Source: Pontibacter sp. E15-1
Lineage (GTDB): Bacteria > Bacteroidota > Bacteroidia > Cytophagales > Hymenobacteraceae
Reading direction: 5' to 3'
DNA length: 64,000 bases
Assembly (NCBI RefSeq): GCF_022601975.1
Contig: NZ_JAKVIR010000005.1
Coordinates: forward strand, 172,855 to 236,854
This document shows, in pieces, positions 1 to 10,203 of this stretch. The first letter of the stretch is position 1; each line of letters starts with the position of its first letter. The translations under genes and the position numbers were made by a program. The notes beneath the pieces are model-generated. The model was not told the origin of the DNA and ran no database searches. It worked only from the letters and a program-made list of their open reading frames with translations.

Positions 1-33
1 AAACGAAACTGAAATGCTTAAAATAGTAGCCTG

Positions 34-1491
34 ATGGGAAAAGCAGATGGATTTTTAAAATATAACCGCGAGCTGCCACAAGCCCGTGACCCGAAGGAAA
101 GAATAAACGACTCCAACGAGATTTATACCGCCTTCCCGGAAGAGAAGACAAAGCAACAGGCTGCCCGTTGCATGGACTGCGGCGTGCCTTTCTGCCACAG
201 CGGCTGCCCCCTGGGCAACCTGATTCCGGACTTTAACGACGCCGTGTACGATGGCGAATGGGATCGCGCAGCGCAGATTCTCTACAGCACCAACAACTTC
301 CCGGAGTTTACGGGGCGCATCTGCCCGGCACCGTGCGAGTCGAGCTGCGTGCTGGCCATCAACAAGCCAGCCGTTGCCATCGAGCACATCGAGAAAGCCA
401 TTGCCGAGAAATCGTTTGAGCTGGGCCTGGTAAAGCCCCAGCCGCCAAAGCACCGCACCGGCAAAAAAGTAGCCGTGATCGGCTCAGGTCCTGCGGGCCT
501 TGCGGCCGCCGCGCAACTCAACCAGGCCGGGCACGAAGTGCACGTGTATGACAAAGACGACAAAGCGGGCGGGCTCCTCCGCTATGGTATACCGGACTTT
601 AAACTGGAGAAATGGACCATCGACCGTCGCCTGGACATCCTGAAGGCCGAAGGCATCCGCTTTCACCTCGGCGTGGAGATCGGCACCGACACAACCATTA
701 AAAAGCTGCACCGCAAGTACGACGCCGTGTTGGTAGCCATCGGCTCCACCAAGCCGCGCTTGCTCGACATCCCCGGAAACGACCTTAAGGGCATCCATTT
801 TGCGATGGAGTACCTGACGCTGCACAACCGCCGCGTTGCCAATGAGGAGATTCCGGCAGAGATAGACCTCCACGCCCAGGACAAGCATGTGCTGGTGATT
901 GGCGGAGGTGACACCGGCTCTGACTGTGTGGGTACTGCCAACCGCCATTTCGCGCGCTCTATCAGCCAGTTGCAGTACCGCACCATGCCATCCGACACGC
1001 GTGCGCCACACAACCCGTGGCCAGAGTGGCCCATGACCTATTCCTCCTCGAGTTCCCATGACGAAGGCTGCGAGCGCAGCTGGGGCTGGCTGACGAAGGA
1101 GTTTGTGGGCGATGAGAATGGCCACGTGACAGGCCTGAAGGTGGTAGAGCTGGAATGGAAATCCAGCCGGGAGTATGATGAGAAGGCCGGAAGCGAGCGC
1201 ATCCTGCCCTGCGACCTGGCCCTGATCGCGATTGGGTATGAGCGCCCGATGCACGACGACTTCCAGGCAAGCTTCGACTTCGAGTTCGACAGTCGCGGCA
1301 ATTTCAAGCTGCAGGACTGGCAGACCAACATCCCGGGTATATTCTCTGCCGGCGATGCCTGCCGCGGCCAGTCGCTGGTGGTATGGGCAATCTCCGACGG
1401 GCGCGAAGCGGCCCGGGCAATGGATATATACCTAATGGGTGCCTCAGAGCTACCGTCGAAAGAACTGTCGCAACTGGTGCTGGGCAGCTAA
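34..1491 (+). CDS. gltD: Glutamate synthase small subunit (NADPH-type GltD)
   Basis: The small subunit of glutamate synthase passes electrons from NAD(P)H through FAD and Fe-S clusters to the large subunit, which makes glutamate from glutamine and 2-oxoglutarate in the cytoplasm. The 485-residue length is usual. The N-terminal Fe-S region shows cysteines in CMDCGVPFC and CPAPCESSC. An FAD dinucleotide fold follows (GSGPAGLAAA, about residue 151) and then an NAD(P)H fold (GGGDTGSD, about residue 290). The C-terminal GDACRGQSLVVWAI motif is typical of the family. The gene starts 34 bases into the window, so gltB probably lies just upstream outside it. A strong terminator follows the stop. Family assignment is secure; the partner gene is inferred. 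Confidence 0.96.
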   Translation: MGKADGFLKYNRELPQARDPKERINDSNEIYTAFPEEKTKQQAARCMDCGVPFCHSGCPLGNLIPDFNDAVYDGEWDRAAQILYSTNNFPEFTGRICPAPCESSCVLAINKPAVAIEHIEKAIAEKSFELGLVKPQPPKHRTGKKVAVIGSGPAGLAAAAQLNQAGHEVHVYDKDDKAGGLLRYGIPDFKLEKWTIDRRLDILKAEGIRFHLGVEIGTDTTIKKLHRKYDAVLVAIGSTKPRLLDIPGNDLKGIHFAMEYLTLHNRRVANEEIPAEIDLHAQDKHVLVIGGGDTGSDCVGTANRHFARSISQLQYRTMPSDTRAPHNPWPEWPMTYSSSSSHDEGCERSWGWLTKEFVGDENGHVTGLKVVELEWKSSREYDEKAGSERILPCDLALIAIGYERPMHDDFQASFDFEFDSRGNFKLQDWQTNIPGIFSAGDACRGQSLVVWAISDGREAARAMDIYLMGASELPSKELSQLVLGS

Positions 1492-1514
1492 GGCTCCTGC
1501 CCCATACCCAAAGT

Positions 1515-1563
1515 AAAAAAAACATCAGCCCCTGGTTTAAGCACTGGGGGCTGATGTTTTTTT
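1515..1563. terminator. Bidirectional intrinsic terminator
   Basis: A hairpin with arms AACATCAGCCCC and GGGGCTGATGTT is flanked by an A-run on the left and a T-run on the right. It can therefore end gltD transcripts from the left and the minus-strand gene at 1576-1920 from the right. Confidence 0.9.
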
Positions 1564-1575
1564 GTGGCTGACTGT

Positions 1576-1920
1576 TCAGTATCCCTGAATTTCGATCGGT
1601 AGTGCGTCTTCCACGGTAATCGTGACGGCCACGTCAAGCGGCGAGTCCCAATCGACATGCAGATAAAACGCCACACTGCCGGGGCTGCCTCTGAATTCAT
1701 TCTTTCGGGGCGAGATATTGGATACCCACACAGAGGCAGCCCCGAGGTGATAGAAGAAGTTCTGGCCGGGAGGGGTTGGGCGTCGCTGGGTAGTGCCAAA
1801 GCCCACCTCGGCTGCGGTTATATGGATAACTGACCGTGCTGTGATACGGTCGTCCCATTCGAAAAAACAAGCCACCCGGCCTTTCACGCGACGGATAACC
1901 CAACGTATTGAAGTTCCCAT
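1576..1920 (-). CDS. Hypothetical protein, about 114 residues
   Basis: I do not recognise the family. The protein is soluble, with no signal peptide or membrane segment, and looks beta-rich (for example VSVWVSNI-like strands and the tail VAVTITVEDALPIEIQGY). The open frame extends to a GTG two codons upstream (1926), but the ATG at 1920 has an AGGTG Shine-Dalgarno-like stretch about 8 bases before it and is preferred. It faces gltD tail to tail and shares its bidirectional terminator, which supports it being a real transcription unit. The overlapping frames on the same strand are shadows. Function unknown. Confidence 0.6.
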   Translation of the reverse strand: MGTSIRWVIRRVKGRVACFFEWDDRITARSVIHITAAEVGFGTTQRRPTPPGQNFFYHLGAASVWVSNISPRKNEFRGSPGSVAFYLHVDWDSPLDVAVTITVEDALPIEIQGY

Positions 1921-2278
1921 GAGCACACCTGCTTACATAAAACGATATCTCCTTCTATAGCAGACGTTTATCGCCATAATAAGTTAAGAATCAGTTGAAT
2001 AAGTCAAGCCTGCCCCGCTGGAGTTTTTCACAAGGTATAACGCGAAGGAGGCCTGTCTCCTCCCCTTTCAAATCCTGTCCAGAATTGCCCATGGGCACAG
2101 GTCCAGCTCAAGCATGCCGCACTTATCCTGTCGAAGGTGCAATTTGCCTCCTCACCACTGCCAAAGCACTGCTTCCCCACGTATAGCTACAGTAAAGACA
2201 AATTACCTGCTTTAAGGTGTTCTATGGCATTCACTTCCTGATTCCTCATAGCCACTAGAAAGTTTATACCTGTTACAT
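1921..2278. other. Intergenic region upstream of cphA
   Basis: The region separates the divergent gene at 1576-1920 from cphA. It must hold the cphA promoter, but I see no convincing -33/-7 pair. A small GGAGG/CCTCC hairpin lies near 2046-2063. The 63-codon open frame at 1995-2186 has no recognisable protein character. Confidence 0.4.
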
Positions 2279-4915
2279 ATGAAAATTGAAGCGCTGGGCA
2301 TTATGCGGGGACCAAATTACTGGTCTATTAAACATCCCAAAATCATCGTTCTGAAACTAAACATGGAGGAGCTGCAAGAGCTGCAGACAGACGCATTGCC
2401 GCAACTGCCGCAGAAACTGCAGAAAATATTCCCGGGCATGGTGCGGCACCGGTCTTCCGAACGCACCGAGGGGGGCTTTTTGCGCCTGGTGCGGGTCGGC
2501 ACCACATTCAGCAAGGTAGTGCAACACATTGCGCTGGAATTGCAGACCATGGCAGGTATGAACTGTGGCTATGGCCGATGCTACGCCGCCAAAGAGCCCG
2601 GCATGGATTACGTGGTTTTCTCTTACCAGCAGGAACGAGCCGGGGAATATGCCGCTGAGGCGGCTGTGCGCATCACGGAGGCGCTGGCAAAGGGAGAGCG
2701 GGTCAGTGTGATTCAGGAGGTGGCCAGGCTGCACCAGATTCGGGAGGACGAGTACTTTGGCCCGAGCACCGAGGCCATTGTGCAGGAAGCCGTGTCGCGC
2801 AACATCCCCTATCTCCAGAACAAGACCAGTGGCCATATACAGTTGGGCTATGGGATGCACCAGAAGCGCATTCAGGCTGCCATTACCAGCAACACGTCTT
2901 ACTTTGCCGTGGAATATGCCGGCGACAAGAACGCCACCAAGCTGATGCTGGAGGAGGCAGGCATCCCGGTGCCCCGCGGCCTGACGGTTACCAACGCTGC
3001 CGAACTCGAGGAAGCCGCGCAAGAGCTGGGATACCCTCTGGTGACCAAACCCCTGGACGGCAACCAGGGCAAGGGCGCCACCATCAACATCCTGCAGTGG
3101 AAAGAGGCGCTAAATGGGCTTGCGGAGGCACAGCGTTTCTCTACTGAAGTGATCGTGGAGCAGTTCATCAGCGGCCACGACTACCGCCTGCTCGTGATAA
3201 ACGGCAAGTTCGTGGCCGCCGCCAAGCGCACCCCCGCCCTGGTGGTGGGCAATGGGCACTCCACGATCCGGCAGCTGGTGAACGCGGTGAACAAGGACCC
3301 GCGTCGGGGGGTGGGCCACGAAAAGGAACTCACGCACATTAAGGTGGACAAGTTGACCCGAGGAATTTTGCGGGAACAGGGCCTCACGCTGCGGTCGGTG
3401 CTGCCGGAGGGGGAGATTTTATACCTGAAAAACACCGCCAACCTGAGCACGGGCGGCACCGCCGCCGACGTCACAGATCTCGTGCACCCTTACAACGTGT
3501 TGATGGCGGAGCGGATTGCCGGCACGGTTGGGCTTGACATCTGCGGCATCGATGTGATGACCACCGACATCGCCATACCCCTCCCGGAAACAATGGGTGC
3601 CGTGATTGAGGTCAACGCCGCTCCTGGGCTGCGCATGCACATCTCCCCCACAGAGGGCCTGCGCCGTAACGTGGCCGAGCCGATCATTGACATGCTCTTC
3701 CCCTACCGGAGTCCGTCCCGTATCCCGATCATCGCCGTGACTGGCACCAACGGGAAAACCACCACCACCCGCCTGATCGCGCACATACTGAAGTTTAAGG
3801 GCCACAAGGTTGGCTTCACCACCACCGACGGCATATATATACAGGACAGGAAGATCATCAAAGGCGACACAACGGGCTCGATCAGCAGTGAGTTTGTGCT
3901 CCGGGACTCCACCGTGAATTATGCCGTGCTGGAGTGCGCCCGTGGCGGGCTGCTGCGCTCCGGGCTAGCGTTTACGCAGTGCGACATTGGCATCGTCACG
4001 AACATTGCGGCCGACCACCTCGGGCTCCGCGACATCCACACGGTTGAGGAGATGGCAGATGTGAAAGCCGTGGTTCCCAAGACGGTTTGCCGGGACGGGT
4101 ACGCTATCCTGAACGCCGACGACGACCTGGTGTATGCCATGGCCGCAGGGCTGCGTTGCAAGGTAGCGCTCTTCAGCCTGGAGGAAAGTAACCCCCGCAT
4201 TCAGGACCATATAGCCAAGGGAGGGCTGGCCGCCGTGCTGGAAGACGGTTTTATATCGATCTTCAAAAACAGCTACAAAATTCGGGTAGACAGGGCGGCC
4301 GACGTGCCGCTTACCTTTGGCGGGAGAGCCGCGTTTAACGTGGAGAATGTATTGGCGGCCACGCTGGCCGGGTATGTCTCCCACCTCGAGGTAAGCGAGA
4401 TTAAAACCGCGCTACGCACTTTTATCCCGTCTTCCGAAACCACGCCCGGGCGCATGAACCTCTTCCAGCTGCCGAAGTATGAGGTGCTGATCGACTATGC
4501 CCACAATGCGGCCGGTATGCAGGCCATCAGCGAGTTTATCGACAAAGTGAAGGCCTATCCCAAAATCGGGATTCTGGCAGGCATCGGCGACAGGCGCGAC
4601 GTGGACACGCGCGATATGGGCCGGATTGCCGCCAGCGTATTCGACGAGATCATCATCCGGCAGGACACCGACCTGCGCGGCAAGTCGGGCACCGAGATCA
4701 ACGCGCTTCTGAAAGAGGGTATTCTGGAAGCGAAGCCTGACATCAGACTCAAAGAGATCAACCACGAACTGCGCGCCCTGGCCTATGCTCTGGAGTATGC
4801 CCCCGAAGGGGCTTTCATCGCGCTTTTCGCCGAGAACATACCCGAGGCGGTGAAACTGGTAGAGAGTTTCCGCATTATCCAACACCGCGAACAGGCCGCA
4901 ACACAACTTAAATAA
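2279..4915 (+). CDS. cphA: Cyanophycin synthetase
   Basis: CphA makes the storage polymer multi-L-arginyl-poly-L-aspartate from Asp, Arg and ATP, without a ribosome. The 878-residue length is the family norm. An N-terminal domain (MKIEALGIMRGPNYWS) is followed by an ATP-grasp ligase (about residues 215-470; VTKPLDGNQGKGA, VIEVNAAPGLRMH). A Mur-ligase-like domain comes next, with the P-loop VTGTNGKTTTTRLI near residue 487, then IDYAHN and GIGDRRD. The ATG follows TTACAT and fits the known N-terminus. No cyanophycinase (cphB) or isoaspartyl dipeptidase lies next to it in this window, so the breakdown genes must be elsewhere. A clear terminator follows. Confidence 0.96.
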   Translation: MKIEALGIMRGPNYWSIKHPKIIVLKLNMEELQELQTDALPQLPQKLQKIFPGMVRHRSSERTEGGFLRLVRVGTTFSKVVQHIALELQTMAGMNCGYGRCYAAKEPGMDYVVFSYQQERAGEYAAEAAVRITEALAKGERVSVIQEVARLHQIREDEYFGPSTEAIVQEAVSRNIPYLQNKTSGHIQLGYGMHQKRIQAAITSNTSYFAVEYAGDKNATKLMLEEAGIPVPRGLTVTNAAELEEAAQELGYPLVTKPLDGNQGKGATINILQWKEALNGLAEAQRFSTEVIVEQFISGHDYRLLVINGKFVAAAKRTPALVVGNGHSTIRQLVNAVNKDPRRGVGHEKELTHIKVDKLTRGILREQGLTLRSVLPEGEILYLKNTANLSTGGTAADVTDLVHPYNVLMAERIAGTVGLDICGIDVMTTDIAIPLPETMGAVIEVNAAPGLRMHISPTEGLRRNVAEPIIDMLFPYRSPSRIPIIAVTGTNGKTTTTRLIAHILKFKGHKVGFTTTDGIYIQDRKIIKGDTTGSISSEFVLRDSTVNYAVLECARGGLLRSGLAFTQCDIGIVTNIAADHLGLRDIHTVEEMADVKAVVPKTVCRDGYAILNADDDLVYAMAAGLRCKVALFSLEESNPRIQDHIAKGGLAAVLEDGFISIFKNSYKIRVDRAADVPLTFGGRAAFNVENVLAATLAGYVSHLEVSEIKTALRTFIPSSETTPGRMNLFQLPKYEVLIDYAHNAAGMQAISEFIDKVKAYPKIGILAGIGDRRDVDTRDMGRIAASVFDEIIIRQDTDLRGKSGTEINALLKEGILEAKPDIRLKEINHELRALAYALEYAPEGAFIALFAENIPEAVKLVESFRIIQHREQAATQLK

Positions 4916-4926
4916 CACAGTAACTA

Positions 4927-4986
4927 AACCGGGGATGCGTTCCTGCTGCTATAAGTCAAATGCAGTAGGAATGCATCCCCGGTTTT
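4927..4986 (+). terminator. Intrinsic terminator of cphA
   Basis: The arms AACCGGGGATGC and GCATCCCCGGTT enclose further complementary sequence (TTCCTGCTG / CAGTAGGAA), giving a long hairpin that ends in TTTTAT just after the cphA stop. Confidence 0.85.
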
Positions 4987-5028
4987 ATAGGCACTGCGGA
5001 CTGTTTATCCGGACCTGACAGCACCTTT

Positions 5029-7889
5029 TTATTGCACCAAAAATTTCCTGTACCGCACCACGCCTGTCTGGGTTTGCAGTTTAATGAAGTATAGTCCCTG
5101 GTTCAGGTGTCTGTTCAAAGTAACTTCCGTTTTTATACCCCCTTGCGCATCGGAATGGGCCAAGTTCGCCTGCACGAGGCGTCCGGCGGCATCCAGCACT
5201 GCTACCGAGACAGGCGCGTTCATACCTACCCTTTGCGCCGTAATATGTATGCTGCTGCCCCTGTTCGGGTTCGGGTATACCTCCAGGTTATCGCCAAACG
5301 TGCTTTCATCGGGTAGCGCCAGCGCGGGTGAGCTGCTTTGGGCAGTCATGGTCGCCGGCGTGTTGGCCTTCAGCAAGGTCAGGTAAGGCTTGCCCTTTCC
5401 GTTGCCATCATAGTACTCCGTGATGTACAGGTTGCCTGTCCGCTCGTCTTCCACAATATCCAGCGGATTAGCGAAGGGCTTCCGGAGTCCGGGTATCTGG
5501 CTTCCGGTCACGGCACTGACAATGTCCTTGCTGGTACCGCCCGGTTGGAGCAGGATGATGTCGTCGCCTCCGCTGAAACGGCACACCAGCAGCATTCCCT
5601 TGAGCTTGCCATCAAATGCATTGCTCTTGTATTCCAGAATGCCATTTGGCGAGATGTTCAGCCCGAAATCATACGCCCATCCCCTGAAATTAGGTTCTTT
5701 GGGCGTCCCGACCGGGTACCCATATTTCTGCCCGTTGGCGGTCCATACTACTTCGCCAGGGTCAACGCCCGAGGTGGGGTTGCCCCCGGCGAGGATGTAC
5801 TAGTTGCGCAACGGGTTCGGGTGCCCGTAATACCCCCCTTTTTTCACCCGGAACAGGTAATCATTCTGGGTGTCCCGCACATCGAACATCGCGCTGACAG
5901 TGGGGCCGGTATACGCCTGCCCATTCGACCAAGCAGTTCCTGTTTTTAACTCCGGGGTGTTTCCGCCGGCCGCAGACCCGTTGGTGGGCACATACAACTC
6001 ACCGTTAGAATGCCATACCAGGTCATAAGCGTTGCGGAGGCCTTTGGCATATATGGTAAGCGGTGCGCCTGTTGCGAAGGGATTGTACGTGCCACCGCCG
6101 TCGCTGGTCTTTACGTCAATAGGCAGGGGCAACTGCTTTGCAAGGGCGATGTCCAGGCGCAGCACTGCAGCCGTCAGGAGGCGCTCCGGCCTGTTTCCCC
6201 ACGCGGCGTCGGGGGCTCCCATCGCAGAGTTGCTGCCCTGGGTAAAGTACAGGGCATTGTCCGGGCCAAAATCGATGGGGTTCGTGGAGTGGTCTTTATA
6301 AGAGCGAGGCAGATTAATCACGTAATCCTGCAGTTGTGGGCTGGCTGGGTTGTTCAGGTTCATCCGGGTAATTTTCCCGGTCCAGTCTGGCACGGCGCTG
6401 AATGCAGGCGATGAATGGCTCATCCAGGCAATGAGGTTTGAGGCCGTGGCTGTCGGGTCGAAATGAAAGCCGATTAGCAGCCGGGAGGAAGTGCCAAAGG
6501 GGGAAATGGTGACGCGGTTCCGGATCGTGCCATCCGCATTAATGTCCCAGCGCTCTATTTTCCCGCCAGAAGTAACGGCGTATAACCGGCGGTCGGGGCC
6601 TATGGCCAGCGTGGTGAACCCGTAGCTGCCAAAGCTGTTGTCTACCAGCGTCTGTATGGTAAAGGATACCCTTCCAGGTCAGGAGGTGTGCCCTCTGACG
6701 AACTGGTGGTTGTGAAGCGTGAGGCGAAGGGGATCATGGCATAGCCATTCAAATCTTTAACCTGATCCGTGATCTGGAACTCATACGTCGTGCTGACGGC
6801 GAGCGTGGCGGAGAGCGTAATCGCGTCTCCGGCGGCGGTCGTGTTCACGGCAGTGCCCGACACCTGGCTCAGGCCCGTGCTGGTAACCCGAAAAAGTTTT
6901 ACCGTGCTGGTATTCACGGTGGCACCGTCTATAGACTTGCCACTGGGGAAGGCCAGGTCAACCGCCACCGACTGATCGAGCGGCACATTTGTGGCCCCGT
7001 CCGCTGGGCGCACCGCTGTCACGTACGGCCGTGGGGAAGATGCAACCTCCTTCACAGATAATTCATCGAAGGTATACGTCACAGCCTGAGTGGCATTGCG
7101 GTGCGTGGCATACAAACAGGCATATGCAGTGCTGGCTGTCAGCCCCATTCCGGTAATATTTAACCCCTTGGTAGTGTATGCGGCCCCTACGTTTACATAC
7201 GTGGTGCCGTCAACTGAATAGAACCCTTCTGCTGTGTTGGTCGCCAGGTCTATTTCCAGCCGTAGTCTGACATTCTGGTTGTCAAGGCCGGAGATGGTGG
7301 AGGTGATGCGTTGGTCTGCCGTGCCCGAAACATCATTGGTTTCCTTTCTTAACTCCACTTTATTACCCGTAACGACTAATTTCAGGAAGGTCTTGTCGTT
7401 TAGCCCAAACCAAATCCCTCCCTGCTGGCCAGCGCTTCCGTTGTAAGGTTTCAGGATTAAAAGGCCTAGCTGGAGTTTCTTGCGCGAATCCACCTGCACG
7501 CCCAGGGTATTCAGCTGGTTGTTGTTGGTAATGTAGGCAATTCCCTTGTTCGAGGTCACTTTCAGCGTGCCGGAACTCACGGACAGCCTGCCAGACTCGT
7601 AGGCCTTGATTTTCTTGTTACTGGGCTTTCCATCCGCAGACAGCCTGCTTCCAGAGTAAGGTACCACCATCCGAAAGCCGGTACCTATACCGTTCTTATC
7701 GACCATAGTGCCAGAGACGTTGCCGCTAAACGTCAGGTTTACCGGCAATGCGGCCTGCAACTGGTTACAAGGGAGTGTGCTGTAAGGCGCGCAGCTTTGG
7801 GCTACTGCCGGAGGCGCTGCAAACAGGATAAAGCCGATAAAAAATAAAGCCCACTCGCAAAAATGGGTAATTGTAGATTTGCTTTTCAT
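5029..7889 (-). pseudogene. Secreted sugar-dehydrogenase-like beta-propeller with T9SS tail, broken by a frameshift and a stop
   Basis: Three minus-strand open stretches form one former gene of about 950 codons. 7889-6642 encodes a signal peptide, a beta-sandwich region and a Big_5/SbsA-like Ig domain (PADGATNVPLDQSVAVDLAF). The frame then jumps near 6661-6666, where CCTTTACC replaces the expected CCTTTTACC. The next part reads on without a gap (TIQTLVDNSFGSYG, GPDRRLYAVTSGG) as a glucose/sorbosone-dehydrogenase-like propeller. An in-frame TAG sits at 5800-5802 (R-N-stop-Y-I-L-A-G-G). The same frame continues to 5029, ending in a T9SS sorting domain (VYPNPNRGSS to YFIKLQTQTGVVRYRKFLVQ). Codon use stays coding-like throughout, so the damage is recent or a sequencing error. 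The dehydrogenase activity is inferred from fold-level likeness only. Confidence 0.8.
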
Positions 7890-8689
7890 GTTAGTCTTTG
7901 GTTAAAACAAGGAGATGTTGATCTGTAGCAAGAAAAATCCGGCATAATAAGCCGTGGATGGGAAGACTGTATCTGCGAAAACATGTTAGAAAAAGAGAGT
8001 TTAACACGTTACCCCTATATGGGCAGCAGACCTAAAGATGTCAGAAAACCAGGCAATTCATACCGGTCATTTCGGAGGAGCAGAAAATAAGGCAGCAGGT
8101 AAAACACTGCTTTCAACGCTATAGCACTCATTGAAACTGATACTGGATACAGCCGCTCACATTCGTTATTTTTGTTTTTAGAGGTATGAGTAAAGTACTA
8201 AAATACAAATCCCTCCCTGGTATGAAGCACACTGGCTTTATATAACTTAAAGACAATCTTAAAAATATTCTGGTTGAAAAATTTACACCCTACCCATATT
8301 GTTTATAAACATATTATACAACACTCTTTATCAATACGATAAAGCATGAAGAACAATCAATTCATTACAATTAAAAATTATTTAGATGCTTTTTAGGCTT
8401 TGAAATATTTCAAATAAGACAGACATCCTGATTAAGTTTGCCTCTTCATTCAAACTTTTCATGACGCTTGCTATATATAAATAATCATAATAAAAGGTTT
8501 TTGCGAATCTGTAAATAGCGTACTTCGAGCCATTTTTAAAAAATATGCTTTTGCGGCAACCGAGAATGTACGGCTTCATACCTCATTGTAACAAAAGCAC
8601 GCGGGGGTGCCCTTAAACGACACTAAACAATTATGCGGGTTGAACTGTAAACGTATGTATACACACACAATTTAATACCTCACCTTTCT
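7890..8689. other. Long AT-rich intergenic region
   Basis: About 800 bases separate two divergent genes. The only signal of note is TATTTTTG at 8166-8173, matching the Bacteroidota -7 box TAnnTTTG. It lies shortly before GAGGT and a 19-codon open frame at 8186-8245. I cannot tell whether that peptide is made. The minus-strand 65-codon frame at 8382-8579 shows no protein-like composition and is not called. Confidence 0.4.
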
Positions 8690-10147
8690 ATGGAAGCATA
8701 TACCAACCTCAACAAACAATATATCGCCGGCGAGTGGACAGACGGCACAGAAGGCCATACCCTCGAAAACCTCAACCCCTTCGACGACACAGTGCTCAAC
8801 ACCTTTCAGGGGGCAGGCACCGACGATGTGGACAAAGCCTTTAACGCCGCCAAAGATGCCGCGAAAGCCTGGCGCGACACACCCCCTACCGAACGGCAGC
8901 AGATTATGCTGAAAGCCGCCAGCCTTTTGCAGGACCGGAAAGACGAAGTAATGGAGTGGCTGATGAAAGAGGTCGGAAGCACCTCGCTGAAAGCCGAGAT
9001 AGAGCACACACAAACCTGCAACATGCTGCTGGAGGCCGCTTCGTTCCCGATGCGGATGCAGGGGTATACCATTCCTTCCTTCACGCCGGGCAAGCAGAGC
9101 CTGGTATACCGGAAAGCGTTAGGCGTGGTGGCCATGATCAGCCCCTGGAACTTCCCGCTATACCTCTCGATGCGCACCGTGGCGCCTGCCCTGGCGGTTG
9201 GCAACGGCGTAGTGATGAAGCCCGCCTCCCAGTCGCCGGTTACCGGCGGCACGTTTATCGCCAGGCTGTTTGAGGAGGCCGGTGTGCCGCGGGGCGTGCT
9301 CAATGTGGTGGTGGGCAAGTCCAGCATCATCGGCGACTATGTGGTGGCGCACCCTGTCTCCAACCTGATTTCGTTTACCGGCTCTACCCCGGTAGGCAAA
9401 GGCATCGGGAAGCTGGGCGGGGAAGGCCTGAAAAAGCTGGCGCTCGAATTGGGCGGAAACAACCCTTTGGTGGTGCTGGAGGATGCCGATGTGGCCCATG
9501 CCGTGGATGCCGCCATTTTTGGCCGCTTCATGCACCAGGGCCAGATCTGCATGTCCACGAATCGGATTCTTATACACGAAAAGCTGCACGATGCGTTTCT
9601 GGAGCAGTTTGTGGCTAGAGCGAAGGCCCTGCCCTACGGAGACCCTGCCAAAGCAGAAACCGTTGTAGGTCCGCTGATCGACAACAAGGCGGTAAAGCGC
9701 GTGTTGGACCTGATTGACCGGGCCGTGAAAGCAGGCGCGAAAATAGAAACTGGCGGCGAGGCAACCGGCAACGTGGTGCACCCCACCGTGCTGTCGGGCG
9801 TGACGAAAGACAACCCGCTTTTTCAGGAAGAAGTGTTCGGGCCGGTTGTCGGGTTAACCACCTTTAAAAGCGATCAGGAGGCTATTGACCTGGCCAATGC
9901 CACGGAGTATGGCCTGAGCTCGGCGCTCCATACCAAAGACCTGCAGAAAGGCCTCAGGCTGGCCAGGCAAATTGAGGCGGGCATGGTACACATCAACGAC
10001 CAGTCGGTGAACGACGAGATGAACACGCCTTTCGGGGGCGAGAAGAACTCCGGTATCGGGCGCTTCGGGGGCCAGTGGATTCTGGAGGAGCTCACCACAC
10101 TGCAGTGGGTCAGCTACCAGGACGAGTTCCGGGAGTATCCTTTCTAA
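8690..10147 (+). CDS. NAD(P)-dependent aldehyde dehydrogenase
   Basis: An aldehyde dehydrogenase superfamily enzyme that oxidises an aldehyde to its acid in the cytoplasm. The 485-residue length is usual. Visible motifs are PWNFPLYLSMRTVAPALAVGN (nucleotide-site region), FTGSTPVGKGIG, the general base Glu253 in LELGGNNP, the catalytic Cys287 in GQICMSTNRI, and EEVFGPVV. The sequence resembles the benzaldehyde/vanillin dehydrogenase branch (VHINDQSVNDE, PFGGEKNSGIGRFGG), but the substrate cannot be read from it. It stands alone: 800 bases of non-coding DNA precede it and a large palindrome follows the stop directly. Confidence 0.93.
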   Translation: MEAYTNLNKQYIAGEWTDGTEGHTLENLNPFDDTVLNTFQGAGTDDVDKAFNAAKDAAKAWRDTPPTERQQIMLKAASLLQDRKDEVMEWLMKEVGSTSLKAEIEHTQTCNMLLEAASFPMRMQGYTIPSFTPGKQSLVYRKALGVVAMISPWNFPLYLSMRTVAPALAVGNGVVMKPASQSPVTGGTFIARLFEEAGVPRGVLNVVVGKSSIIGDYVVAHPVSNLISFTGSTPVGKGIGKLGGEGLKKLALELGGNNPLVVLEDADVAHAVDAAIFGRFMHQGQICMSTNRILIHEKLHDAFLEQFVARAKALPYGDPAKAETVVGPLIDNKAVKRVLDLIDRAVKAGAKIETGGEATGNVVHPTVLSGVTKDNPLFQEEVFGPVVGLTTFKSDQEAIDLANATEYGLSSALHTKDLQKGLRLARQIEAGMVHINDQSVNDEMNTPFGGEKNSGIGRFGGQWILEELTTLQWVSYQDEFREYPF

Positions 10148-10203
10148 ATCCTTGGTAAACAGAGAAGCCGCTTTTAAAAGCGGCTTCTCTGTTTACCAAG
10201 GAT
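10148..10203. terminator. Perfect 56-bp palindrome, probable terminator
   Basis: Two 28-base arms are exact reverse complements with no spacer. The left arm begins ATCCTTGGTAAACAG and the centre is GCTTTTAAAAGC. It starts at the last base of the aldehyde dehydrogenase stop codon. It would fold into a very stable hairpin but has only a short T-run, so termination is likely rather than certain. Confidence 0.7.

Noticed and set aside
1995..2186. 63-codon frame upstream of cphA
   Set aside because: No protein-like composition, no ribosome-binding site, and it lies where the cphA promoter should be.
8382..8579. 65-codon minus-strand frame in the 8-kb gap
   Set aside because: AT-rich non-coding composition, no recognisable family, no leader.
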